A DNA stretch of 6,742 nt from Candidatus Iainarchaeum sp. (GTDB taxonomy: Archaea; Iainarchaeota; Iainarchaeia; Iainarchaeales; Iainarchaeaceae), in NCBI GenBank assembly GCA_013331625.1, contig DUGC01000057.1, forward strand, positions 6,994-13,735. The letters are read 5' to 3'. Each line of letters begins with the position of its first letter. Position 1 is the first letter of the stretch. Of the stretch, positions 1 through 4,790 are shown piece by piece. A model generated the notes under the pieces. The model ran no database searches and was not told where the DNA came from. It saw only the letters and a list, made by a program, of their open reading frames with translations. Made by a program: the position numbers and the translations under genes.

Positions 1-24
1 AGCCGCCCAACCCTGTTAGTTTGC

Positions 25-414
25 TCAATTATTATACCGCCAAAATTTGCCCGGATACAACCCATCAAACCAGAACTTATTGGCCGGGGAATTCGCTTCA
101 TTGCCCAACACTTTCAAATCAGCTATTATCCGCCTGGCACCATCAATGGGACCGCCACTTTCAAAGCGGGCATCCAGCAGCAAACCTTCCTTTCCCTTAA
201 GCATCGGAACATCCTTACAAATTGCAAAAACAGGATTATCGAAGCTTTTTGGAAATCTCCTCCGTGCAAAGTTCTTGAATCTGCGCCAAAGATAATTACT
301 TCTCTGCCTCCCCACAAACATGCGATCCGCAAATTTCTGGCCCCCTATTCGCGCCCCTTTCCCCGGCATTTTTTGCCTATGGCGCCTGAGAACCCGCGCA
401 TATTTTTTCTTCAT
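25..414 (-). CDS. Uncharacterised basic protein, 129 aa
   Basis: I do not recognise this protein. Residues 1-60 are very rich in Arg and Lys (it opens MKKKYARVLRRHRQK), which would suit nucleic-acid or ribosome contact, but that is inference. The C-terminal half is more mixed and ends in an aromatic-rich tail (KFWFDGLYPGKFWRYNN). There is no signal peptide, membrane segment or cysteine cluster. I chose the ATG at 414; a TTG at 444 would add ten hydrophobic residues (YVILILINL) but would overlap the divergent promoter. The gene diverges from trm56, and one A/T-rich element at 441-451 could serve both. I see no Shine-Dalgarno sequence. The opposite-strand frame at 47-295 looks like a shadow. 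Confidence is moderate because support rests on ORF length and the sensible divergent layout. Confidence 0.55.
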   Translation of the reverse strand: MKKKYARVLRRHRQKMPGKGARIGGQKFADRMFVGRQRSNYLWRRFKNFARRRFPKSFDNPVFAICKDVPMLKGKEGLLLDARFESGGPIDGARRIIADLKVLGNEANSPANKFWFDGLYPGKFWRYNN

Positions 415-442
415 CAGGTTAATCAGAATCAGGATAACATAC

Positions 443-450
443 AATAAAAA
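443..450 (+). promoter_or_regulatory. Putative TATA element of trm56, perhaps bidirectional
   Basis: AATAAAAA begins exactly 30 nt before the ATG at 473, the same spacing as for other genes here. It is a weak TATA match. Its complement (TTTTTATT) would place a minus-strand start near 420, just before the ATG at 414. Confidence 0.4.
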
Positions 451-472
451 TGTTCCGATGCAGAAGAAAGTT

Positions 473-1006
473 ATGCCGAAAGAAGTCGTGGTGCTCCGCT
501 ATGGCCACAGGCATGTCCGGGACTACAGGGTTACCAGCCACTGCTGCCTTGTGGCGCGCGCATTCGGCGCCAACAAGATAGAAATTATTGGCGAGAGGGA
601 TGCGAGCATTGAAACCACCATAAATAACATGAACTGCCGGTGGGGAAAGGGAGCAGGCATTGAATTCCAGGATGACTGGAAGAAAAGGATGCAGCACTAC
701 AAAAAGGAAGGGTTCACAACAGTGCACCTTACGATGTACGGGATACCGCTGCAGGAAGCGGAGAAGGAACTAGCGGGAAAAGAGAAACTGCTCGTGATTG
801 TGGGATCCCAAAAAGTGGAGCGCGAAGTTTACCTCAAGTCAGACTACAATGTTTCAGTGACGCTCCAGCCGCACTCGGAGATCGCGGCACTTGCAGTGTT
901 CCTCGACCACCTCTTTGGGGGAAAGGAACTCTCAAAGCAGCTGCCTGGGGCGGAAATTGAAGTGGAACCCGTGAACAAAGGGAAAAAAGTCAGAGCAGTG
1001 AAGTGA
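473..1006 (+). CDS. trm56: tRNA (cytidine(56)-2'-O)-methyltransferase Trm56
   Basis: This archaeal SPOUT-class enzyme transfers a methyl group from S-adenosylmethionine to the 2'-hydroxyl of C56 in the T-loop of tRNAs. Family marks, in 177-residue numbering, are the N-terminal VVVLRYGHRHVRDYRVTSH (about 5-23), ARAFGANKI (28-36), VHLTMYGIPL (84-93), and the C-terminal trefoil-knot region with IVGSQKVEREVY (109-120), DYNVSVTLQPHSEIAALAVFLD (124-145) and a basic tail. Length and motif order fit the family. I chose ATG 473 because the family starts only a few residues before VVVLR and a TATA-like element sits 30 nt upstream; ATG 458 would add five residues (MQKKV). The open frame back to 320 overlaps the divergent gene and carries no family sequence. 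tfe follows, its start codon lying 42 nt past this stop. Confidence 0.93.
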   Translation: MPKEVVVLRYGHRHVRDYRVTSHCCLVARAFGANKIEIIGERDASIETTINNMNCRWGKGAGIEFQDDWKKRMQHYKKEGFTTVHLTMYGIPLQEAEKELAGKEKLLVIVGSQKVEREVYLKSDYNVSVTLQPHSEIAALAVFLDHLFGGKELSKQLPGAEIEVEPVNKGKKVRAVK

Positions 1007-1017
1007 AAGTTATCGGA

Positions 1018-1025
1018 TTTATAAA
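1018..1025 (+). promoter_or_regulatory. TATA box of tfe
   Basis: TTTATAAA lies in the gap after the trm56 stop and starts exactly 30 nt before the tfe ATG at 1048. Archaeal transcription starts about 25 nt past the TATA centre, so the message would begin at or next to the ATG, giving a leaderless transcript. Confidence 0.75.
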
Positions 1026-1047
1026 ACATTGGCGGGAAAGCAACTAT

Positions 1048-1590
1048 ATGGCTAGGGCCCCTGTAAAGAAAATATATGAATTTGAAATAGTGAAGGACTT
1101 CCTCAAGGCCGCAGCAGGGGACTATGCGGTGCAGCTTGTAAAAATTTGCCAAGACAAGAAAAGGCCTGTAATGGATGAGGAAATAGGGAGAAAGCTCCCC
1201 CTTAAAGTCACTGAGATCAGGACTATCCTAAACAGGCTGCACTACCGTGGCATTGCCTGCTACCAGAAAACCAAGAACATCAAGACAGGATGGTACTCAT
1301 ACACTTGGGAAATAAAGAATTCGCGCATTGCGGAAATACTGCTTGAGGACCAGGCAGAGCAGATAGACAAGCTCCAGCGGAGCATTGATTTTGAAGGAAC
1401 CCACGACTTTTTCAGCGCAGGCAAGGGATGCCAGGAATATCCTTTTGAAATTGCAGCGGAGTACAACTTCAAAGACCCTGAGAGCGGAAAATCTCTAGAG
1501 GCAGTTGATAATAAAAAACGGATAAAAGAGCTAAACAGGAAAATTGAAGTATTGAAACTGGAAACGGAAGAATTGCGAAAGATGGTATAA
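1048..1590 (+). CDS. tfe: Transcription factor E, alpha subunit (TFE), with a degenerate zinc ribbon
   Basis: TFE is the archaeal homologue of TFIIE-alpha. It joins the RNA polymerase-TBP-TFB complex and helps open promoter DNA. In the 180-residue product, an extended winged helix spans about 12-90 and closes with the family signature TGWYSYTWEI (80-89). A helical linker covers 91-115, the zinc-ribbon fold 119-151, and a charged coiled-coil tail 155-179. The start at 1048 is supported by the TATA box 30 nt upstream; the frame back to a GTG at 1003 crosses that box. The oddity is the ribbon: Cys positions 1, 3 and 4 are Ala124, Asp143 and Ser146, and only Cys128 remains, while the framework (GKGCQEYPF, EYNFKDPESGK) is intact. 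It should therefore fail to bind zinc in the classical way. From memory, tfe beside trm56 is common in Euryarchaeota. Confidence 0.92.
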   Translation: MARAPVKKIYEFEIVKDFLKAAAGDYAVQLVKICQDKKRPVMDEEIGRKLPLKVTEIRTILNRLHYRGIACYQKTKNIKTGWYSYTWEIKNSRIAEILLEDQAEQIDKLQRSIDFEGTHDFFSAGKGCQEYPFEIAAEYNFKDPESGKSLEAVDNKKRIKELNRKIEVLKLETEELRKMV

Positions 1591-1700
1591 AAACACAAAT
1601 TCTTGGACAGTAATGCGGGGCACAATTAAAACTAAAACAAGGAATTTAAAGGAAAATTAAGGCAAAAAATGCCAATAAAATTAATTTAAGGAATGGAAAT

Positions 1701-1734
1701 GCCTCTTTTGCCCATTATAAGCAAAATCAGAGGC
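1701..1734 (+). other. Strong stem-loop between tfe and the initiator tRNA
   Basis: GCCTC pairs with GAGGC (1701-1705 with 1730-1734) and TTTTGC with GCAAAA (1706-1711 with 1721-1726). This gives 11 base pairs with a three-nucleotide bulge (TCA, 1727-1729) and a nine-nucleotide loop. It lies 110 nt after the tfe stop in an otherwise AT-rich, unstructured gap (1591-1792). No T-run follows it, so it is not a typical terminator. It could protect the 3' end of the tfe message. Confidence 0.5.
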
Positions 1735-1754
1735 TATTTACAAAAATAAATCGA

Positions 1755-1762
1755 TTAATAAA
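1755..1762 (+). promoter_or_regulatory. Putative TATA box of the tRNA-Met gene
   Basis: TTAATAAA starts 38 nt before the mature tRNA 5' end. A start about 30 nt on would leave a leader of about eight nucleotides for RNase P to remove. Confidence 0.45.
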
Positions 1763-1792
1763 GGTTTTGTTGAAAGTATACATGAGAATGAT

Positions 1793-1867
1793 AGCGGGGT
1801 GGGGCAGCCAGGAGTGCCCGTCGGGCTCATAACCCGAAGGTCAAAGGTTCAAATCCTTTCCCCGCTA
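1793..1867 (+). tRNA. Initiator tRNA-Met (anticodon CAU)
   Basis: A complete cloverleaf can be read. The acceptor stem AGCGGGG/CCCCGCT spans 1793-1799 and 1860-1866. The D stem is GGGC/GCCC (1802-1805, 1816-1819). The anticodon stem TCGGG/CCCGA has loop CTCATAA with CAT at 1828-1830. The T stem is AAAGG/CCTTT with loop TTCAAAT. The discriminator is A1867. It is the initiator rather than the elongator because it has the A1:U72 pair and three consecutive G:C pairs next to the anticodon loop. CCA is not encoded, as is common in archaea, so it must be added. There is no intron. C1850 is position 56, the target of the Trm56 encoded upstream. Confidence 0.96.
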
Positions 1868-1888
1868 TTTCTTATTTTTTCGCTTTTT
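1868..1888 (+). terminator. T-rich terminator after tRNA-Met
   Basis: T-runs follow the discriminator base directly, including six T at 1875-1880 and five T at 1884-1888. Archaeal polymerase terminates in such runs without needing a hairpin. Confidence 0.65.
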
Positions 1889-2117
1889 GACGATATATTT
1901 TATTCTGTTTCTTTTTAGAATCCGATTAGAAACAACCCTTAAAAACCATGTAATAATTAGGAAAACACTTTTACAAGGCCGCTAAATAGCCTCACAAAAT
2001 TACAACCTAAGGGAAACCAGCATCTAGATGCACTCAAAAAAATCCACAGCATATTTAGTTGGATGAAATGGGGGGTAAAATAAACTTACTTTTTCTAAGG
2101 CTTCCGCCAATGCCCCT

Positions 2118-2160
2118 ATTTTCAGCTTAAAATACACTCACAAACTATTACTCTGAAAAT
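2118..2160 (+). repeat. Stem-loop 1 carrying loop motif AAAATACACTCAC
   Basis: ATTTTCAG (2118-2125) pairs perfectly with CTGAAAAT (2153-2160). The 27-nt loop contains AAAATACACTCAC at 2129-2141, repeated exactly at 2191-2203. Confidence 0.5.
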
Positions 2161-2182
2161 ATATGTAGCCTGTATGCGTAAA

Positions 2183-2214
2183 CAGCTGATAAAATACACT
2201 CACTTTATTAGCTG
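2183..2214 (+). repeat. Stem-loop 2 carrying the same loop motif
   Basis: CAGCTGATAAA (2183-2193) pairs with TTTATTAGCTG (2204-2214), 11 pairs with one G-U. It leaves the ten-nucleotide loop ATACACTCAC, the core of the motif also found in the loop of the stem at 2118-2160. Confidence 0.5.
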
Positions 2215-2293
2215 CTTTTGCATAAATATCACTGAAAAAGCCTAATAATGCAACAATAATATCTAAATATCGTTAAATGTCGCATAATCTAAG

Positions 2294-2383
2294 GTAATTA
2301 CTATCAGTATACCACATTACCATAATCACAGGCGGTAACTACTGCAATCACCATAATTATTTAAACTCCTGCAACGTAATTAC
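2294..2383 (+). promoter_or_regulatory. Three palindromic boxes at 41-bp intervals (candidate operators)
   Basis: GTAATTAC, a perfect 8-bp palindrome, occurs at 2294-2301 and 2376-2383. A one-base variant, GTAACTAC, sits at 2335-2342. The starts are exactly 41 bp apart, close to four helical turns, so the sites would face the same side. The outer copies extend to an identical 11-mer (GTAATTACTAT). The last box lies between the TATA box and the ATG at 2388, where a bound protein would block initiation. Autoregulation by the winged-helix product is an inference. Confidence 0.5.
2358..2365 (+). promoter_or_regulatory. TATA box of the winged-helix gene
   Basis: TATTTAAA starts exactly 30 nt before the ATG at 2388. 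No Shine-Dalgarno sequence precedes the ATG, in keeping with a leaderless message. Confidence 0.65.
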
Positions 2384-2387
2384 TATT

Positions 2388-2819
2388 ATGTTCCTAATTG
2401 ATTTATTGAAGAGTTTTTTCCGCGGGGGCTCAAAAACAACACAATCAGCTATAAAGATTGATGAAAGCATCTACCACACAGAGCAGGATGTTGAAGAAAT
2501 CCACAGCGTCTGGGATTACATTAAACTTAATGAGAATACCCAAGCCTTCCACTTATCCGCAGTTCTTGGGTTTGAGGAATGGATATCAATGGATGAGATA
2601 TTGCGCAGGATCAAAGAACTCTTCGGGATGGACTACAAAAATGACCGCAGCCTCTACCCTTACATCAAGACCCTTGTGGATATAGGCCTTGTAGAGACCA
2701 CAAATGTCGGCGGCAAGAAGAGATGGAGAAAGAAGGATATTCTTATCAAAGTCAAGGGCGAAAAGAAGGAGAAGAAGAAGGTTTCACAAGAGGAGAAGGA
2801 AGCACAGGCCACCAGCTGA
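2388..2819 (+). CDS. Winged-helix-like protein of unknown function, 143 aa
   Basis: This looks like a small DNA-binding protein. After a short hydrophobic start (MFLIDLLKSFF) and a polar linker, residues 54-115 read as a winged helix: AFHLSAVLGF, then ISMDEILRRIKELFG, then NDRSLYPYIKTLVDIGLVET as recognition helix and turn, and VGGKKRWRKKDILIKV as a basic wing. The last 25 residues are a lysine/glutamate tail (KGEKKEKKKVSQEEKE). I assign no named family. The ATG at 2388 is supported by a TATA box 30 nt upstream. Three regularly spaced palindromic boxes precede it, which would suit an autoregulated regulator. The next gene, 49 nt downstream, has its own TATA box. The fold call rests on helix pattern alone. 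Confidence 0.75.
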   Translation: MFLIDLLKSFFRGGSKTTQSAIKIDESIYHTEQDVEEIHSVWDYIKLNENTQAFHLSAVLGFEEWISMDEILRRIKELFGMDYKNDRSLYPYIKTLVDIGLVETTNVGGKKRWRKKDILIKVKGEKKEKKKVSQEEKEAQATS

Positions 2820-2838
2820 AGGGCGCATTTTGGCACAT

Positions 2839-2846
2839 TTTAAATA
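2839..2846 (+). promoter_or_regulatory. TATA box of the 198-aa gene
   Basis: TTTAAATA starts exactly 30 nt before the ATG at 2869, inside the 49-nt gap after the winged-helix gene. The second gene can therefore be transcribed independently. Confidence 0.6.
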
Positions 2847-2868
2847 CCAGATGCCTCTTTTCTCTTAA

Positions 2869-3465
2869 ATGAAAAAAACCATGGGCAAAAATCCGCCATG
2901 CAAAACGCCAAGAGCACCACGAGAGCGCACAGCAGCGCTAGGCAATGGCCACAAATCTTTTTTAGCAGAAAAAAGAAGGGATATGCGCGACCTGCATCAT
3001 GCACTTGGCGCGCAGGGGGCGTATAGGGTTGGGCCAGTTGTCAGGGAAGCCCTTCTCAACTTAAACAAGCTGCCTTTCCTCTCCACCTATGATTCCTCTT
3101 ATGATGTCTTTTCCCTTCACGATGGCAGCGATCTTTCAATTAATCTTGCCCGGGGCCAAAAGAGGGTCATTTTCACTCCGGCATTTATCTCATTCAAACT
3201 TGACCGCAAAAACCCAAAATCTATAATATTTTGGAAACTTATTGTGCGATGGACACGGGAAAAATTTCCGCAATCAAAGGTCGCCCTCATGGGGGATACG
3301 TTTGAAATTGTTTCCCAATCAATCAAGAACCCCAAAACAAACATAAAAGAAGGGACATTTTGGATACCATCAAAAGAAATAGATGAAAGGCTAGCCGCCT
3401 CGAGGGAATTTTTCCAAGGGCTCAGCGCGTTTGCAAAATCGTGTGCTAACAGCTACCGCAGGTGA
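2869..3465 (+). CDS. Uncharacterised protein, 198 aa
   Basis: I do not recognise a family. The first 40 residues are basic and probably disordered (PPCKTPRAPRERTAAL). A folded domain seems to begin near residue 45. The stretch ALLNLNKLPFLSTYDSS (about 61-77) followed by FTPAFISFKLDRKN (about 103-116) has the layout of small archaeal domains of the type L-N-x-L-P-F-x-x-T-x-x-S, but the usual Cys and His are absent, so I draw no function from it. A second ATG at 2881 is possible; ATG 2869 is preferred because a TATA box lies 30 nt upstream. The gene converges on the minus-strand gene ending at 3757, with the GC-rich hairpin array between them. Confidence 0.7.
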   Translation: MKKTMGKNPPCKTPRAPRERTAALGNGHKSFLAEKRRDMRDLHHALGAQGAYRVGPVVREALLNLNKLPFLSTYDSSYDVFSLHDGSDLSINLARGQKRVIFTPAFISFKLDRKNPKSIIFWKLIVRWTREKFPQSKVALMGDTFEIVSQSIKNPKTNIKEGTFWIPSKEIDERLAASREFFQGLSAFAKSCANSYRR

Positions 3466-3479
3466 CAAATTTCAAGCTG

Positions 3480-3490
3480 ATAATGAAAAA
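3480..3490 (+). repeat. Left copy of an 11-nt direct repeat flanking the hairpin array
   Basis: ATAATGAAAAA abuts the first hairpin repeat, which begins at 3491. The same 11-mer recurs at 3732-3742 beyond the array. Read on the minus strand it gives a T5 run straight after a hairpin. Confidence 0.6.
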
Positions 3491-3508
3491 CAACCGTTTC
3501 GTCGGTTG
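3485..3508 (-). terminator. Hairpin plus T-run, terminator-like on the minus strand
   Basis: On the minus strand the CAACCG/CGGTTG hairpin is followed at once by TTTTT, the form of an intrinsic terminator. It would catch transcripts passing beyond the minus-strand gene ending at 3757. That gene also has a closer run of six T at 3738-3743. Confidence 0.45.
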
Positions 3509-3718
3509 GGTGCGATGCACCGTCTTCGACGGGGCTGGCTTCGCATTTTAGCAACCGTTTCGTCGGTTGGGTGCGACGTGGCCATACTGCGTATGGACTT
3601 GGCTCGCCCGGGCTCGCAGTTTAAGAGCAACCGTTTGGGGCTGTTTGTGCAAACTTGGGCTGGCGGAATCCTCTTCGGGAGGATGGGTGCGAGAGCTGCC
3701 TCCACAGGAGGCATGCCA
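3491..3718. repeat. GC-rich hairpin array: three related units with variable stems
   Basis: Two exact 25-nt copies (3491-3515, 3552-3576) each contain the hairpin CAACCG-TTTCGT-CGGTTG and end in GGGTGCGA. A third unit begins CAACCGTTT at 3628 and reaches GGGTGCGA at 3685-3692 after about 40 extra bases. Four or five bases after each GGGTGCGA comes a perfect stem with a three-base loop, different every time: CCGTC-TTC-GACGG (3520-3532), CCATAC-TGC-GTATGG (3582-3596) and GCCTCC-ACA-GGAGGC (3698-3712). Further stems are GTTTG-TG-CAAAC in unit 3 and ATCCTC-TTCGG-GAGGAT (3668-3684). In units 1 and 2 an outer TGCGA/TCGCA pair encloses the variable stem. Unit spacings of 61 and 137 nt break reading frame, so the array is not coding. 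It lies between convergent genes, as REP-like elements often do. Confidence 0.75.
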
Positions 3719-3731
3719 CATAATTACACTT

Positions 3732-3742
3732 ATAATGAAAAA
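3732..3742 (+). repeat. Right copy of the 11-nt direct repeat
   Basis: ATAATGAAAAA matches 3480-3490 exactly and lies 14 nt past the stop of the minus-strand gene. On that strand it forms a T-run probably used for termination. Confidence 0.6.
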
Positions 3743-3756
3743 ACATTTGCGGAAAT

Positions 3757-4344
3757 TCACGCCTTGAGCGCCTTATACGACTCATAGAACTTCTTGAGCT
3801 CGGGGTCGCGGCTGTAAATGTCCTTGAACCATGGGCCCGAAACCACTTTTTCAGCCTCGCAAACAGCAAGCTTCACCTTTTCCGCGGAGAGCTGCTCGCC
3901 TAAAGTGGCCTTTTCTGAAAGCATGCGAATGTCGGGAACAGGGACTTCCTCATAGTTGTTTTGGAAAAGGCGGGCAATCTGCTCTTTTACCGCTAAAATC
4001 ACCTGCGAATCATCAAGATCCTTCTCATCCATATAAAAGACAGCTTTCCAGTTGCCTTTTGTGCGCCAATAGTGGGTAGGGTTTTTGCCTGTCTTGAAGA
4101 AAGTGTCAAGCTGGGCAAATGATTTTGGGGGGATGATCACGCAATTCTTGCCGGGCCTGATATAGGGAATTTCGGATAAAATCCCTTTGCGGTGGTAGTG
4201 GTAGGTACGCCCGTTTGATTTGGTGACGTTTTGCATATACCCGTAAAGCGCCCGGAAAAGCTTTTGGTATGTGTAGGAAGAGTGTTTAGTATTCTCCGGA
4301 ATAATGAATTTATATTGGATAAAATAGCCCTTTAGCACCCGCAC
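3757..4344 (-). CDS. Conserved archaeal-type protein of unknown function, 195 aa
   Basis: No function is known to me. Residues 29-72 (LFRALYGYMQNV, SNGRTYHYHRKGILSEIP, GKNCVIIPP) resemble, from memory, a widespread uncharacterised archaeal family with an R-x-LYGY, Y-x-Y-x-R-x-G, IP signature. The N-terminal 110 residues are rich in Tyr, Phe, His and basic residues. The C-terminal part (about 110-195) is mainly helical and charged and contains GPWFKDIYSRDPELKKFYES. No membrane segment or metal cluster is seen. The start is a GTG at 4344, backed by a TATA box 30 nt upstream and no Shine-Dalgarno; the next ATG in frame, at residue 37, would cut the conserved part. It runs the same way as the PRC-barrel gene upstream but has its own promoter. 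Confidence 0.78.
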   Translation of the reverse strand: MRVLKGYFIQYKFIIPENTKHSSYTYQKLFRALYGYMQNVTKSNGRTYHYHRKGILSEIPYIRPGKNCVIIPPKSFAQLDTFFKTGKNPTHYWRTKGNWKAVFYMDEKDLDDSQVILAVKEQIARLFQNNYEEVPVPDIRMLSEKATLGEQLSAEKVKLAVCEAEKVVSGPWFKDIYSRDPELKKFYESYKALKA

Positions 4345-4366
4345 CCCTCACTTCCACTAATGTCTG

Positions 4367-4374
4367 TTATATAC
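4367..4374 (-). promoter_or_regulatory. TATA box of the 195-aa gene
   Basis: On the minus strand GTATATAA begins exactly 30 nt before the GTG at 4344. This supports GTG as the start of a leaderless message. Confidence 0.65.
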
Positions 4375-4386
4375 CTACAAAAACTA

Positions 4387-4411
4387 CTTATGTATAATTT
4401 ATAAACATAAG
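4387..4411. repeat. Inverted repeat CTTATGT...ACATAAG
   Basis: CTTATGT (4387-4393) and ACATAAG (4405-4411) are perfect 7-bp arms around an 11-nt AT-rich centre that contains TTTATAA. It shares AAG at 4409-4411 with the hairpin at 4409-4439, so the two cannot form together in RNA. It lies just upstream of the TATA box of the 195-aa gene and could be an operator. Confidence 0.45.
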
Positions 4412-4439
4412 CTATGCTTAGCAAGAAGCAGCATAGCTT
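4409..4439 (-). terminator. Stem-loop after the PRC-barrel gene
   Basis: AAGCTATGCT and AGCATAGCTT are perfect 10-bp arms around an 11-nt loop, starting nine bases past the PRC-barrel stop. On the minus strand no pure T-run follows, so it may act as a 3'-end stabiliser or weak terminator. Confidence 0.5.
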
Positions 4440-4448
4440 TTGAATTTT

Positions 4449-4745
4449 TTAGTATCTGCGAACAGGCCTTATAGGGGCTGTTGGCTCTTCAGGCTCTTCT
4501 TCAATTCTTGGGCTTGAGCCTACGACTAAAATATCCTTAGCTGCCCTGACCCTGTTGTATGGGACGCTTTTTTCGCTGATTATTTTCTTTGCTTCCTGCT
4601 TTGTGCGGGCCTTGAGAGGCTCTGTTGTTATAGTCTCTATTTTCCCCTTCTCAAGATTTATGACAAGATCGAAAACCTTGCCCCTATACTCCCCGTCTGT
4701 TGTATAAATATCCATTCCAAATAGCTTTGAAAGTCTTGTTGTCAT
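4449..4745 (-). CDS. PRC-barrel domain protein, 98 aa
   Basis: Residues 4-76 match a PRC-barrel: RLSKLFGMDIYTTDGEYRGK, then VFDLVINLEKGKIETITTE, then VPYNRVRAAKDILVV. The PRC-barrel is a small beta-barrel found in ribosome maturation, photosynthetic reaction centres and, in archaea, stand-alone proteins; haloarchaeal CdpB proteins of this fold link SepF to the cell-division machinery. Whether this one does so is not shown here. The tail from about 80 is acidic and proline-rich (IEEEPEEPTAPIRP) and may bind a partner. The ATG at 4745 has a good Shine-Dalgarno, GGAGG at 4754-4758, eight bases away. Unlike the neighbours its TATA box is 53 nt upstream, leaving a leader of about 23 nt. A TTG at 4760 would overlap that site and is unlikely. 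Confidence 0.88.
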   Translation of the reverse strand: MTTRLSKLFGMDIYTTDGEYRGKVFDLVINLEKGKIETITTEPLKARTKQEAKKIISEKSVPYNRVRAAKDILVVGSSPRIEEEPEEPTAPIRPVRRY

Positions 4746-4753
4746 ATGCAAAT

Positions 4754-4758
4754 CCTCC
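4754..4758 (-). promoter_or_regulatory. Shine-Dalgarno of the PRC-barrel gene
   Basis: GGAGG on the minus strand, eight bases before the ATG at 4745. It is the only well-placed ribosome binding site I find in the window, and it decides the start against the upstream TTG. Confidence 0.75.
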
Positions 4759-4790
4759 AATTAATACTCAAAATAATAAATCCCACGACA

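Larger units (their letters stand above)
1889..2387. other. Long AT-rich gene-free region with repeats and stem-loops
   Basis: I find no convincing gene here: frames are short and neither strand shows protein-like sequence. It also lacks the GC-rich folds expected of RNase P or SRP RNA. Items noticed besides those listed separately are a perfect 12-bp palindrome GCATCTAGATGC at 2020-2031 and a distant pair CCCTTA (1936-1941) with TAAGGG (2008-2013). The far end is the promoter region of the winged-helix gene. Its length is striking beside the compact spacing elsewhere. Confidence 0.6.

Noticed and set aside
320..472. N-terminal extension of the trm56 frame
   Set aside because: It overlaps the divergent gene, has no resemblance to the Trm56 family, and the TATA-like element at 443 supports ATG 473.
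844..1152. Minus-strand frame over the trm56-tfe junction
   Set aside because: It is antisense to two well-supported genes and has no protein family features; the same holds for 419-727 and 1260-1625.
1889..2387. RNase P or SRP RNA in the long gene-free region
   Set aside because: The sequence is AT-rich and lacks the long GC-rich helices and conserved cores of those RNAs.
3505..3511. Integron attC-like core: GTTGGGT matches GTTRRRY, with a tyrosine recombinase nearby
   Set aside because: No matching RYYYAAC core lies at the other end, the recombinase lacks the integron-specific insert, and no gene cassettes are seen.
3491..3576. CRISPR-like pair: two identical 25-nt repeats separated by 36 nt
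   Set aside because: Only two exact copies exist, the third is diverged and at a different spacing, the between-repeat sequence folds into hairpins, and no cas gene is present.
3431..3787. Open frame of 118 codons on the plus strand across the hairpin array
   Set aside because: It overlaps the end of the 198-aa gene and the 195-aa gene, repeats change frame along it, and the opposite-strand frames at 3472-3714 and 3548-3760 are equally unconvincing.
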